In this document: positions 37,695 through 50,737 of the stretch, piece by piece
How the letters are laid out: every line of letters begins with the position of its first letter
Numbering within the stretch: position 1 is the stretch's first letter
Source of the DNA: Buddleja alternifolia
Taxonomy: Eukaryota; Streptophyta; Magnoliopsida; Lamiales; Scrophulariaceae
Length of the DNA: 64,000 nt
Direction of reading: 5' to 3'
Assembly: GCA_019426215.1 (NCBI GenBank)
Contig: CM033397.1
Coordinates: 31,374,480-31,438,479, forward strand
Made by a program: the position numbers and the translations under genes
The notes under the pieces: model-generated
Databases searched by the model: none
Told to the model about the DNA's origin: nothing
The model's input: only the letters and a program-made list of their open reading frames with translations

Positions 37695-37961
37695 AGTTGG
37701 ATACAATGCGCATAATTTATCAACACATGTTACATCTTGTGCAAGATCAACCATAGAAGGAGGAATCTATGTGGATAGTAAATCAAAAGGTTCATGAATT
37801 TTGAAATAAGTCATCCTATTTTGGTCAACGTGATATTAGATGGATGTAACAAGTTGGAATAAGCAACTTGGGAGACTAAAGAATACATGTGGAGACACTA
37901 TCCTCGACTTTTGTTTTTCATGTGAGAATTTGGGGACCAAATTCTTTTAAGGGGGAAAGAG
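37695..37961 (+). other. GYP1 interior right of COP1, with polypurine tract
   Basis: This is the last part of the gypsy interior. AAATTCTTTTAAGGGGGAAA (37939-37958) matches the pol tail and PPT of Tekay/Del-type elements and abuts the 3' LTR. Confidence 0.7.
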
Positions 37962-40086
37962 TATGACACTCGAGTTTTACTAATTTGATGAATGGTAACA
38001 TAATCTAGTGAACAATATTTTTGGGCTGGTCTAGTATATATCTTTGAAGACAATTCACTCTTAATAGCCAAGAAAAAATCATCTTAGGGTGATCCTTTTT
38101 CTATGGATATTCTTATTATACTCTTAGTCTTTGAAGAATAAGAACCAACTATGTAGCATCTACATCGAGAATTCAAGTATCGTATATGTAATTAATCCAA
38201 TCATTATACTCTTAGTCTTTGAAGGATGAGAACCAACTATGTAGCATCTACATCGAGAATTCAAGTATCGTATATGTAATTAATCCAATCATTTGTAGAG
38301 ATATATTAAGAAAACAAGGAGCTATTATTATGTACGAAAATTTATTATAACTTCGACAAATTTTAGAGCTTAGCTTGGTGTCGCAATTATCTCTCCTTAG
38401 AAATTGGAAATCACTTGATTGAATATGTATTAGTATCAATACCTTGGGCTTGTATATCAATTTATATTCAAGTAGGTGGGATAAGACATAATGTTTGTGG
38501 AGCTAACGAGATAATTAGCAAATTGCAATAAAGCCCCATCACAACTCTATATATATGTGGTACCTTATATCTCTTTCTTGACAAAAATTTCTTGTTCCAA
38601 GGAGTATCAAACCTGACCTCCATTTTATCCCTTCAAGATCTGAAAATCGTCCAGCAAAATTAGAGCAAGAAAGAGAAAATCAAACAAAAACAAAAAATTC
38701 CAGCAACCCTAGCCCAGATAGGTACCAAATGATGTCCAATTTGGGATATCTTTATGAATCTCATTCTAAGAAGGTAAGGAACAACAATATAAAGTTAGAT
38801 TATGCTAATTGGGTTGTTAAAGTTCCATTATTGACCCCCAAATCACCACTGCCTTTGTTGAGTTTGCAGCACCAAAAACTTCTGTTCATGTTCGTGTAGC
38901 CAGAAACCTTTCTTCCGTTGGTTTGATCATGAATGAAATCTCACCGTTGGAAAGATATCTTTGTGTAGATGATGTTTTGGTGAGTTTTGATGGTTTTGGT
39001 TAAGAAAATATTATAGAATTAGCATTCAAAGCATGAGTGCCACTACCCTGTTTTCAACCCATAATTTGTTTACCATTTTTGTTTTGCTTGCAAATCCCCT
39101 TCTAGTGGTCCAATTTCTCTTAAAAGACGACCATATGAAAGACACATAAGTGTAGATGTGTTTAACGGTGGATTAGGTTCCAACTCGGTCCTAAATTAGT
39201 CCAGAATTAGTCACCAAATAACCACTGCCAGTACATAGTCTCCAATTTTAGAAATATTTAATTAGATTCTTTGGCCCATAAACTATCTTTACTATGTTCT
39301 AATTGTACATGCAATATACCCATTAGATATCCCTGTATATAGATGTTAATTATGGTTGGTTTCGCTCCAATTCATGGTCTATTATGACCGAAAAGTTGAT
39401 TTGATTGCAGCCTGCCAGGATACAACCTAAAACTGACAGTCTCTGTTGTTGACTTCAAAGGCCCAACTTATCACATCTTTGACCGGTTTTTGTGATGGAG
39501 ATTTAGTAGGAGAAAAATAATTTCATGGAGAATCAATAGATGTTAAGTTTTCGAGTTGGATACGATGTTAAAGGGACAAAAAAGTGGTAACTGCACAGAT
39601 GTGCGGCGTTCGATGGAGGCGTTTTATAGCTAATTGAAGTGATATTGTTCCCCAATCAACAATGGACTTTCAAGCTTCTGTACCCGACCTTTTATGTGTC
39701 ATCTTGATTTTGAGTAAGCATTAGGTAATATGGCTTGGCTTAACCTTTGGTATTCACGTGAACAAGCGAATCACATTGAGAATTGGTATTATCCAATGAC
39801 TTATATTATGAGAATAACGTCGATTGAATCAATATTTTGAATAGGTGATACATTTTGAGAAAGCATGGTTGGAGAGTTGGTAGTGTTGGAGATTCAATCG
39901 TGGATGATCTTAAGTAGCTCGGAAGTGTAATATGAGTTACCTCTTAAAATTATAGTTATACGTCTTTCAAAACTGGAAGGAATTTTCATCACGTCGTATA
40001 TATATATTTATATATATATATAAATATATATATACGACGTGATGAAAATTCCTTCCAGTTTTGAAAGACGTATAACTATAATTTTA

Positions 40087-40127
<41 letters not shown>

Positions 40128-41533
40128 CATCATGCTTTGACACTTCACATGAAAATGAATTTCAAAGCTTTCAAATCAAATCATGGACTCATTTTAAATT
40201 AACCATCTCATGTTGCCAAATGGTGACTGCATGAATGTTTTTAAAGACATATTTTGCTAGAATAATTTTCCATGCATATTTTGTGAAAATGATTTCAAGG
40301 AAAATATCTTTTTAATGAAATTCTTAAAAACCTATTTGCTCTATTCAGTATTCTATCGTGAGCTAAAATGCTTCATTTCGTAATTCGTGACATACGTGAT
40401 TGCATACTTGTTTCAAATGCATATTTTTGCAAGAATGATTTCAAAATAAACATCGGTTTTATAGATTTCGTGAAATTACTCCATCACTTGGTTCTTGTAT
40501 CGTGATCATACATCATGACTACATTCAAGTGATACGTGTTGCATATTACGTGGTTAAGTGTCGGGGTTCAAGTGTCGGGTGTGGATAGGGTAGGGTTCGG
40601 CCGGTCAAGCATGGGCTTACGGTTTTAAACGGTTCCTACTATCCACAGCCAAATTAAACGGTTCCTGCTATCCATGGACAAATTCCAACACCTAAAGACG
40701 GAGTATTCTGAGGGTGACTGGGTACTAGGTAGTGTGGCATACCCCGGGATATGACCAATTAGGCATCGCGAGCCTTCTTGGGGAGGTATAAGGTGTTGGC
40801 TTTAAGCCGTGTGTTCAGGGTTGATAAGAAAGAAGCAGCGGGACCCAAAGATCCATGAGTAAATCATTGGATGCGATGGTATTGCTAACATGGCCCCCTC
40901 CTGCTTACGCGTATCTAGTACATGGTACTTGCTTTGAACTGCCTGCTAATTAAAAGCATATTTTGAAACAAGTATAATGCCACTCATTGTTCAACTGTTC
41001 ATGTGAACTAAAATTAGATTTTCGCTCACGCTTTCAATTATCTTTGAATAAAACTTTATCATACATATACTAAGGTTTTAGATTCTTACCATTTATTGCT
41101 TAACTCTTTTTATGCATACAAATGTCATTTTAACTCGCGTTTCCAATGATCCTTTGAAAAACAAAACTATTATTATTTTGACCTCATTAATTTATCATAT
41201 TTGGGTCTAAAAAAAATTTTAAGTACCTTTCACACGAACACTGGTGCTCGCTAAACCTTTGCTTACGTATTTCACTACTTCCTTCCAGTTAGAGTTGACT
41301 TGAGCAGTGGGACTGGCTCGGAGTATCATGAGTGTAGACATAGACAATTCTAGACATGATAATTGCAGATTAAGACATGGATAGTAAGTTTACTTTATCT
41401 GGTTGACGGTGTTAGGGTTGGGAACAACTAGAAGTTGTTGAGTTGTTTGGAGATTTTTTGATTGAACTATTGTTTTGATAGGCTCACGTTTTCAGATTTT
41501 GGCCCTTTAGGGACTGAATTTGGGGGCGTGACA
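37962..41533 (+). repeat. GYP1 3' LTR
   Basis: It starts TATGACACTCGAG, where the GYP2 copy has TGTGACACCCGAG, so the first G appears mutated to A. It ends CGTGACA. At 3.57 kb it is long, as in Tekay/Del elements. It lacks the MITE found in the left LTR and has a private 150-bp palindrome. Confidence 0.85.
39941..40090. repeat. Perfect 150-bp palindrome in the GYP1 3' LTR
   Basis: Every base from 39941 to 40015 is the complement of its partner from 40090 back to 40016, with no spacer. The left LTR has only one arm at the matching place (about 18196-18260). A TA tract (40091-40122) follows. Confidence 0.95.
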
Positions 41534-41910
41534 ACCATAGTCTTAGAAAGAGTCACCTTTTCTTAGCATAAGTAGTTTTTCTTGATCGGTACATAAATAT
41601 TTTCTATAAGCATAAACGAATATACACAATTTAACTCTTCAATCAAGTTGAAGGAAACGAAAGAAATAGTTAACCAAATAATGTTTTTATTATTCACATA
41701 AAAATAAAAAAAGGCCAAACTTTGGAACCTAGGTAACCTTGATTAAGTCTGGGTTCCAACCACTTTCAGATTTTGGCATTAGGCTTGGATTAAAAGAAAA
41801 AACAAAATGCCAATATTAATCAATATGAAAATATATTAAAAATAACTTTGGTACATGGGATGTCGAAAAGCATATATTCACACAAATAATAATAATAATA
41901 ATAATAATAA
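41534..41910. other. Unassigned sequence between two gypsy LTRs
   Basis: No gene or recognised repeat. It ends in an (AAT)n microsatellite at about 41885-41910, directly against the GYP2 LTR start. Confidence 0.5.
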
Positions 41911-44517
41911 TGTGACACCCGAGTTTTGCTAATTCTATGAATGGTAACATAATCTATTGAAAGATATTTTTGGGTTGGTGTATTATATATATTTGAAGGC
42001 AATTCCTTCTCAATAGCCATGAAACGATCATCTGGGGTGATCCTTTTTTTTAATGGACGTTCCTATTTCACTCTTAGCCTTTAAAGGATGAGAACCAATT
42101 GCGTAGCATCTACCTCAAGCATTCAAGTATTGTATATGTAATCAGTCCGATCATTTTCAGGAATATATTAAGAAAACAAGGAGCTATTATTATATACGAG
42201 AGCTTAATCTAACTTCGATACATTTTGGAGTTTATTTTGGTGTCACCATTATCTCTCCTTAGGAATTGAGAATTACTTGATGGAATATGTATTAGTATTA
42301 GTACCTTGGGCTTGTATATAAATTTATATTCAAGTAGGTTGTGTGGGATAAGGCATAATGTTTGTAGGGGCTAGTGTTATGAAAATCGGATCGGACCAGA
42401 CGGTCGGACAGCTTAGGATCGGATCCAGTCACAAAAACGGCCCAATTATGCCATAAAACCGTTCAGGGCCAAAAACTGGTGATTTTGGCCGAAAATCATT
42501 CGACCCGCCGGTTGAACCGGGCGATTCTTAAATAAAATAAAATGCAAAACTTAAAAACCCTTTTTTTCCAACCAAAATCTGAAATCAGCCCCAAACCCAG
42601 ATCTGAAACGAAGAAACCAGAAGGCAGAAAGGTAGAGGGAATGCTCTTCACTTCAAATGCCCCTTTTTTCATCACTTCAACTCTTCTCCATCTTCACGGC
42701 ACTTGTGACTTGTGATTGTGAGTATATCTCTTCTTTGTTAAAATTTGAAAGACAACATATTATTGAAGAATATTGTTGAAAATATTACAATAGAAACAAG
42801 AAAAAGAAAGGGAAAATTTAAACCCTAACAATCAATAAAAGATGAACCTATAAAGAAGAACTATAAACTCTTCACTATCAACTAGAATTTCAAAGACTTG
42901 GAAGAATTCAACAGATGAATATTGGGCTTTTTGTGAGAGAGAGAACTCTGCTGAGTATTTTTTTCGTTGTGTGTGGAAGACTGATTTTGGGGCTTGCATA
43001 TATGTTATGAAAAATTGCAACTAAGCCCTTGAAGACTTGGTCAACTCCACATTGACCCCACATGAATGGGCATAGAAGAAATTAATTAGTTGGGGCCCAA
43101 TGACACTAGCTGGAGCCTAGATCTTGGGATTGCATATATGTTATTTTCATATTTTATATATTTAATAGTATATTAATGATTATTTATTGCATAATTATGA
43201 CATCACCGGTTCGACCGCGATTGACCCGACGGTTGAACCGGTTACCCATGACCAGATCACTTTTTCGGTTCGCTGTCCGGTTCGGTTTTCAGAACATTGG
43301 TGGGGGCGGAAGAGATAAATAGAAAATTCAATAAAGCCCCATCACAACTCTATCTATATGTGGTACCTTATCTCTTTCTTCCCAACCCTCTCTTGTTCCA
43401 AAAAGCATCAAACCTTACCTCTATTTTATCCCTTCAAGATCTCAAAACCGTCCATCAAAACTAGAGCAAGAAAGAGAAAATCACACAAAAGCCAAAAATT
43501 TCCATCAACTCTAGCCCAGAAATCCAGCTCCGGCAATATTTTCATCTTCAGGATTTTAGGTACCAAATGATATCCAATTTGGGATATATTTAGATGAATT
43601 TCATCCTAAGAGGATAAAGAATAACTATATGGAGTCCGATTTCTCTAATTGATGCAATACAGTTCCATAATTGGACATGCAAAACACCATATCATGCTCC
43701 CTGTTTTTAATTCCAGCAACACGCCTGCAGTTTCCTTGCTGGAAGCATATACTCCACTGATCAGATCATTCATGCAATCCCACTGTTGGAAAGATCTATT
43801 TGTTTAAATGATGATACTGGTGAGTTTTTCTGGTTTTGGTTAAACAAGTAATCCTGAACTGTCAGTCAAAAATTCACTGCCACTGCCCAGTTTTTAGCCC
43901 AGAAACTCTATCTCATTTCTTTTTCCCCTGAAATGTTCCTTTTGTTAGTCCAATTGCTTAACCAAGACCACTATTAGAAACCTCCTTGATTTTACAAACA
44001 TTTAATGATGGATTTTGTTGAGTCGCGCTCTGTAAATGTCCATAAGTCACCATTGAAGTACCATAACTAGTACTCAATCTTCAAATCCACAAATGTGTTT
44101 CATATTCTTTTGCCCAGAAACCATCCTTTTATTAGTTAAATGGTACATGCAATACAACCATTAGAACGATCTGTAAGTGTAAATGTCACTTATGGTTGGA
44201 ATCACCGAAATCCATGGTCTAATGTGACCGGAAATTGGATTTGTTGTAGACTGACAGAACACAACCAGAAATTGGCAGTTTTGGGTGTTGTCTTCAAAGG
44301 CCTAGTTTACCACACTTTTGACCGATTTTGTAGATGAGTTCTTTATTAAGATCAAGATAAGTAATGGCGGAGATGCACGACGTTCGGTGGAAGCACACGG
44401 TAGAACTAATTGAAGTGATATTGTTCTCCAATAAAAAATGGAGCTTCAAGATTCTATACCCGAATTTATTTTGCATCATCATAAATTTTTGGCTAAGCGT
44501 TGGGTAAGATAGCTTAG
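41911..44517 (+). repeat. GYP2 LTR (second gypsy LTR), interrupted
   Basis: It begins TGTGACACCCGAGTTTTGC and aligns with GYP1 LTRs at lower identity. It is broken at 42372-43299 by a hAT-like element and cut at 44517 by COP2. The rest would lie right of COP2, outside the window. Whether it is a 5', 3' or solo LTR cannot be told. Confidence 0.75.
42372..43299. mobile_element. hAT-like non-autonomous element
   Basis: The left end TAGTGTTATGAAAATC and the inverted right end CAATGTTCTGAAAACC match at 12 of 16 bases. An 8-bp duplication with one mismatch flanks it (GTAGGGGC 42364-42371; GTGGGGGC 43300-43307). The ends are rich in CCGGTT/AACCGG words. GYP1 LTRs have no insertion at this place. 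No transposase was seen. Confidence 0.75.
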
Positions 44518-45301
44518 TGTTAGGAATTTCATGTTAGATGTTTTGATGATGACAATTAGGACCTTTGTTAGACCCCAAAATTATGTAAGTTTGTTTTTCA
44601 GCTTTGAAGTATTATTTGTAATAGGCTTTGTTTTATATTTGTTCTAGAGTGTTAGGCTAAGTAGTCTTAGGCTAAGCGTCTGATAATTTCTGAGTGAGTT
44701 TATCAGTGGTAAAGTTCGAAGACTCAAGCGCCTGATTTCTGAATGAAGATAAAGTCTCCAAGCGTCCAATTGATCAGCTATGTCAAGCGTTACCTTATAG
44801 GACAGAAGTAATTTCACCTGAATTTATTTCTAAGTCCAGAAGGAGTTTTAAAGCAAATATTCTCAAAGCATTAAATACCAACGGGCATTTAATTGAAATA
44901 CATTAAATGCTGATAAGAGCATTAAATGTGATAAGCACTTTCAGACGTACGGAGAAGCCACCCTATTGGACTGTCAACTATTCAAAGACTGCAGCACCAA
45001 CTTTTGTGCAGCAGATTTTCAGCACCAACTTTCAGACGTACGGAGAACCTTACAAACATTGTGTCATTTACTTTTTAGTCAATTCTTTTATCTATCATAT
45101 CATTGCATAAACTAATTAAGTAGAACACAGTCAAAATCTAAGCAACTAAGAAACTTCTTGTGATGCTAAAGCTTTTAAAAAAAGACTACAAAAATCATTC
45201 CGCTGTGCTAACACTGATCAAAGAAGTGAACGCTCAAACCTACTCGGTTAAAGTATTCAATTCTTGAAATCTAAGTTAACTTTAAACACAGTATTCATTA
45301 G

Positions 45302-45383
45302 ACGCTTCACCAAAGCGTCTATATTTTTAAGTGAACGCTTAAGTCAAGCGTTAGACTTTTCAAGCGTCAATTTTTTCAAGCGT
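45302..45383. repeat. Cluster of six AAGCGT/ACGCTT words in COP2 LTR
   Basis: Starts are at 45302, 45313, 45335, 45346, 45362 and 45378, with spacings of 11, 22, 11, 16 and 16. The matching part of the other LTRs has fewer copies. Confidence 0.7.
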
Positions 45384-45399
45384 CCAAAATTCATTTTAA

Positions 45400-45470
45400 T
45401 ACGAAATCTTTTGAAGTCGAAAAAGACTTCAAGATCTATTCAACCCCCCCCCCTTCTAGACCCTTTCGTA
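45400..45470 (+). other. COP2 LTR putative three-way RNA junction, weakened
   Basis: The outer TACGAAA/TTTCGTA stem and the GAAGTC/GACTTC hairpin are perfect. The second stem (AAGATCTA against TAGACCCT) has two mismatches. Confidence 0.4.
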
Positions 45471-45490
45471 TGCCACTTAGGACCAACAAG

Positions 45491-45507
45491 TGGTATCAGA
45501 GCGATTA
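45491..45507 (+). promoter_or_regulatory. COP2 primer binding site
   Basis: TGGTATCAGAGCGATTA, complementary in type to initiator Met tRNA, two bases after the LTR end. Confidence 0.75.
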
Positions 45508-45588
45508 AAGTTGAGATTTTAAAATTTCCAAGCATAACTGCCTGTTTAGATCCTTTTTCAAAATCTAGTTGCTTTTAAAATTTTCAAT

Positions 45589-47797
45589 ATGGCATTTGCT
45601 AAAGTTCCCAAACTGACTGAGTTAAATTTTGACACATGGAAAGTCAAACCATTTACATATCTCTGTTCATGTGATGATGACATGTGTGATATTATTTCAG
45701 ATGGGCCAATCAAAATATATAAAGTTATCACAAGAGCGCCTGGAACCACGGAAGAAACTCCCGATGGTTACGTTGAGAAACCAAAACAAGAATGGTCTCC
45801 AGATGAGCGTCGAAGAGCTAATTTGGACAATGTTGGTCGTAATGCTCTATATACGGCTATTGGTGATAATGACAACTTATTCAACAAGATCAAGTCTTGC
45901 AAAACCACTAAAGAAATATAGGATAAGTTGGCTACAATTTGTGGTGGTTTAGCTCAGATCAAAGAAAACAAACTTTCCATTGCCAAGGAAAAATTTAACG
46001 GATTTAAGATGCTACCCAATGAAACTTTAGAGCAATTAGATATAAAATTTACAGCTCTAGTTACAGAACTTACATCGTTGGGAATGGATTTGCAAAATCG
46101 AGAAATGGTGGTTAAGATCTTTAGAAGTTTACCAAGTAAATTCTTAATAAAGACAACCGCTATGAGAGAATCAAATATGCTGGATCTCCTAACTCCAGAA
46201 GACGCCTTTTCAGAGCTCAAGGCATTTGAGTTCAAGTTGAATTCTTCTAGTGATGTTGTGAGTAGTCAGTCCGGTGATTGAATCTGGAGCGCTTATAGCA
46301 TCAATCAAAGGCAAATCGGGGAATAAAGGAAAGAATTTAGATATCAATGAAGAAGAGGAATTAGCTCTGCTGAATAGGTTCAGAAAGTTCTTGAGATATG
46401 AAAAGAAAGGAAAAGGTTTTAATAATCAAGGACAAAGTTCATATCAAGCACCTTCTCCGATGCAACAACAGCTTCATGCGCCTCAGTATTCTGTTCCTTC
46501 ACCCCAAGCGCCTGTTCAGTACCAAGCGTCTACTCAAAATCTCCCAACTCCAGTGGTCTCAAAACCACACATTGCAAGGTTAACAAATGAACAAAAGATG
46601 AAAACTAATCTTTGTTACAATTGCAGGAAACAAGGGCACTACCAGGTAAACTGCCCTTATGCAAATGTATCCAAACCCTCAAGGTAGGATTACTTGGATA
46701 GAAACCAATTCAGGAGCAACCTTCGTCAACAAGGTTTGCTAGCGGAATCAGAACCAGCATCCGCACCTAAAGATTTAGAATCATCAGAAGAAAGTAGCGA
46801 TGATGATGAGCCATTAGATGACTCAGCGCTCATATGTCTCATGGCCAGAGATAATGAAGCGTCTCCTGAGGTAATCAACGAACTATCTATTCCTCTTTCT
46901 TATGATGAATTACTTGACAAAGTCAAAGAATACTACAATGAATGTCAAGAAACTGCCAAAATATATCAAAATGATCTCGCTATTATCTCATCACTCACAA
47001 GAGATAAAGTGACGCTCAAAGTAGAGTTGCGAGTTAAGCAACAGTGCATTGAGAAGAACCAATTGCTTGAGAGTGAAATCATTCAATTAAAAGGCGATCT
47101 TGATATAATAGTCAAGAGAGAAGCTGATTTGATCGCTAGACTTGCTAAATCAGAGTAGCTCATCTCATCATTATCAAAAGCTTCTAGAAAGTTGGATAAT
47201 GTGACTGAAGTAACTAGATTATTTGGTGAGAAGACCGGTTTAGGATGCGATAAACTCGGTAAACAATCCAATCAATCTAATGTTACGGCAAACAACAAAG
47301 GAAAGGGTGTTATCTTTGTTGAAAAAGGTTCACAAGGTCAAACTCAAAATGAACCTAGTGACAATGGTAAGAAGCCAAATGAGAAAGTCAAAGATAACTC
47401 AGGTAAGGGTAAGGCTAAGGCAAATGATTCACAAAGACGAGTTTATCCAAATGCTCAAAAGGCTAAAGATAAGACTAACCACTGTGAATCAAGCGCTAAG
47501 CGTCCAGCACTAAAAGTGCAACCCAAGCCAGTGCCAAGGAAATACCAGCGTCAATATCCAAGACAGTCAAGATCATATTATCGATACTATGATGATTATG
47601 AATATGACTACCATTATAACCAAGGATATTATTATTATACACCCAAAAAGCACACACAACACGTTGTGAAACCCAAAAAGGCCAGTATTCCTACAATGAA
47701 GACTAGGCAAATATGGGTTCCTAAAGTTCTAATTCAAACTAACAATGTTACTAATGTTAAAGGACCCAAGCAACAATGGGTACCAGAACAGAAATAG
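45589..47797 (+). pseudogene. COP2 gag, broken
   Basis: It starts MAFAKVPKLTELNFDTWKVK. The capsid region is interrupted by TAG at 45919-45921 (TGG to TAG). A frameshift follows near 46265. The zinc knuckle is CYNCRKQGHYQVNC (about 46610-46655). A coiled-coil region (46880-47200) is cut by TAG at 47156-47158, a CAG change. The Tyr-rich tract is at about 47575-47640. The gag end at 47795-47797 lies 14 bases before the pol frame opens. Confidence 0.83.
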
Positions 47798-47811
47798 AAC
47801 TTCCCTTTTGA

Positions 47812-50250
47812 TTGCAGGTACCTAGAGCTAGAGCTGATACATCTGTATGGTACTTTGATAGTGGATCGTCAAGGCACATGACTGGCTCCAAAGATCTTCT
47901 GATCAACTATCAAGCTGCCAATGGTCCTCAGGTTGTATTTGGTGACAACTCCAAAGGTAAAACCAAAAGTATAGGTACTGTGCATAGAGGGAACATCATG
48001 ATAAGTGATGTTTATTATGTTGAGGGTCTGAAGCACAATTTATTAAGCATAAGTCAATTTTGTGATAAAGGCTTTGAAGTCATATTCTCAAGTGACTGTT
48101 GCTATATAAACGACGCTAAGACTAAGTCTACTAAATTGAAAGGAAAAAGAACTAACAACGTATATTTGGTAGATTGGGGTTCAACACTTGATAACAACCC
48201 AACATGTTTTGTTGCTAAAAATGAATCTAAAATGGGTTGGTTATGGCATAGAAAAATGAATCACCTCAACTTCAAAACAATCTCTCAGCTTATAAGTCAA
48301 AATCTTGTAGAGGGATTACCAAATGGACCATTTCATAAGGATCGCCTTTGTGACGCTTGTCAAATGGGTAAACAAGTTAAATCATCGTTCAAGAGAAAAC
48401 CTCATCTATCTACCTCTAGAATACTTGAACTACTTCACATGGATTTGTTTGGACCTGTTCAAACGATTAGTGTAAGCGGTAAGAAGTATACTTTGGTGAT
48501 AGTAGACGATTTTTCTCGATTTACTTGGGTGGAATTTCTTTCATCCAAAGATGAAACATGTGACAAGTTAACAACGCTTATTCGGAAACTTCAAATATTG
48601 AAAAATCTTAAGGTTGCAAGAATAAGAAGCGATCACAGTACTGAGTTTACTAACAAGATTGTTGAGAAGTTTTGTGCAGAAAATGGAATACATCATGAGT
48701 ATTCAGCTCCCAGAACTCCCCAACAAAATGGTGTTGCTGAGCGCCGGAACCGAACGCTTAAGGAAGCCGCTAGGACTATGTTAGCAGAATCCAAGCTCGC
48801 TCCTAGGTTTTGGGCTGAAGCAATCAACACTGCCTGTTACACTCAAAATCGTTGCATGATCAACAAACAGCATGGGAAAACTCCATATGAATTGTGGAAG
48901 AGACGTAAGCCAAATGTTTCATATTTTCACGTCTTTGGTTCTAAGTGCTTTATTCATAATAATGGATCCCAAAGCCTAAAGACTTTTGATCCTAAAGCGG
49001 ATGAGGGAATCTTTCTAGGCTACGCCAAGAATGGAAAGAATTTTTGCATCCTCAATAAGATCAAATCGAAGGTTGAGGAATCTATTCATGTTGTTTTTGA
49101 TAATGCTAACCAAGAACCGAGTAAGGTTAATATAAATGATGTAGGAGTTAAAGATCTATGTCATCAAGCGTCTAAGATTACTATTGATGAAGATACTGAC
49201 GATGATTATGAGATCTCAGTGCCACCTCCTAAGATTACTCGTGAAATTACTCTGGATAATCATGTAAGAAATGCTGATGATCATGAAGAGAGTGATCATC
49301 AAGAGCACACAAGGAATTGTGAACTTAGAGCGCCTACGCGAGAAGGTAGTCAAGTGTATGATCCTCAAGCGCCTGTTCAACCTCTTAACCCCTTCCAACC
49401 AGACAGACTATGGCTGCGTGATCATCAACCTGAGCAGATTATTGGAGATATTGAAGCACCTGTTAGGACTAGAGCCGCTACATTCAATGAGGCTATGTTC
49501 GCAAGCTTTCTATCTCAAATGGAACCTAAGAAAGTGGATGAAGCGCTAAGCGACCCAAGCTAGATTGAAGCCATGCAAGAAGAGCTTAATCAGTTTGAAC
49601 GAAATAAGGTTTGGATGCTAGTACCAAGGCCAACTCACCAAGGAGTTATTGGAACTAGATGGGTATATAGAAACAAGATGGATGAGAACGGCATTGTGAT
49701 AAGAAACAAAGCCAGACTCGTAGCTCAAAGATATTGCCAAGAGGAGGGTATTGACTTTGATGAGACATACGCTCCTGTCGCTCGTCTTGAAGCAATCCGC
49801 ATGTTTCTAGCGTATACAGCGTTCAACAAGTTCATGGTGTATCAGATGGACGTGAAGAGTGCCTTCCTGAATGGTAAACTCCTAGAAGAAATATATGTGG
49901 AGCAACCACCAGGATTCATCAATAATCATGGTAAGGGTATGGTTTACAAGCTAGACAAAGAACTTTATGGGCTTAAGCAAGCACCCCGAGCATGGTATGA
50001 CACTCTCTCTATCTTTCTTATTGGTAAAGGATTTTCAAAAGGCAGCGTTGATACAACGTTATTCAAAATTACCAATAACGAAGATATTCTCTTAGTCCAA
50101 ATTTATGTTGATGATATTATATTTGGTTCTACTAACAAGCATCTGTGTGAGAAATTTTCGAAAATGATGCAAGAACAATTTGAAATGAGCATGATGGGTG
50201 AATTAACTTTCTTCTTAGGATTACAAGTTAAACAACTCCCTAATGGAATA
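47812..50250 (+). pseudogene. COP2 pol, first part (protease, integrase, most of RT)
   Basis: It opens at CAGGTACCTAGAGC; the ATG used by COP1 and COP3 is here ATTG. The protease [12 protein letters not shown], zinc region [11 protein letters not shown]...CDACQMG, integrase catalytic residues, and RT with [10 protein letters not shown] and YVDDI are present. TAG at 49561-49563 (TGG change) precedes the RT. Coding text stops at QLPNGI where COP3 inserted, and resumes at 59086. Confidence 0.87.
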
Positions 50251-50737
50251 TGGTGGTCCCAAGTGGCATACGAAAGGGTCTAGAAGGGGGGGGGGTTGAA
50301 TAGACCCTGAAGTCTTTTTCGACTTCACAAAATTTTCGTATCACTTTAGAAATTTGAACGTTTGGAAAAACTGAGCGCTTGGGTTAGACGCTTCAGAATA
50401 GTTAACTTAGACTTAGTGATTTCAGCAGTTTACCAAAGTAGGGCAACGCTTAGATCGCTTAATCAGGGTTAGCACAGCGGAAATAATGTTTAGCGTTCTT
50501 TTAGTTGAATTAATCGCTTTGCAATTTTACTTGTCTTTTTCAGAATAATATGAAGTGAATAATATAAGACAATAAAATAAATGACACAATAATTTGTAAG
50601 GTTCACTGGGTGATATAATCCCAGCTACGTCCTTCTTCTCCTTTTTCACTTGGAGGAAATTACTATGATGATTATCAAAGGATCACACAGAAACTTCTAC
50701 AAAATAGTAATGGATGAAAATGATCTTGGGCTCCTAG
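50251..50737 (-). repeat. COP3 3' LTR, truncated (487 bp remain)
   Basis: It matches 57580-58066 of the 5' LTR almost base for base and then switches at about 50737 into ORF2 sequence. U3 with its promoter is gone. Confidence 0.88.
50269..50340 (-). other. COP3 3' LTR putative three-way RNA junction
   Basis: On the - strand: the TACGAAA/TTTCGTA outer stem and both inner hairpins are perfect. The C run in the second loop is ten or more bases. Confidence 0.5.

Larger units (their letters stand above)
15126..41533 (+). mobile_element. GYP1: Ty3/gypsy element (Tekay/Del-like), interrupted by COP1
   Basis: Two copies of one long sequence bracket this region: 15126-19637 (without its MITE, colinear with) 38291-41533. 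The left copy ends CGTGACA and is followed by TGGTATCAGAG, an initiator-Met tRNA primer site. Just before the right copy lies AAATTCTTTTAAGGGGG, the gag-pol tail and polypurine tract typical of plant chromovirus elements. The interior is interrupted at 23199-37689 by COP1, whose GTATT duplication joins the two halves. No gag-pol frame survives. The left LTR lacks about 330 bases at its 5' end. The lineage call rests on LTR length, end sequence and PPT. Confidence 0.75.
44518..45488 (+). repeat. COP2 5' LTR, internally shortened
   Basis: It begins TGTTAGGAATTTC and ends AGGACCAACA. At 971 bp it is about 500 bp shorter than the COP1 and COP3 LTRs, and it lacks the TATAAATA region. The word CTTTCAGACGTACGGAGA occurs twice (near 44938 and 45030), suggesting slippage around the deletion. 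Confidence 0.85.
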
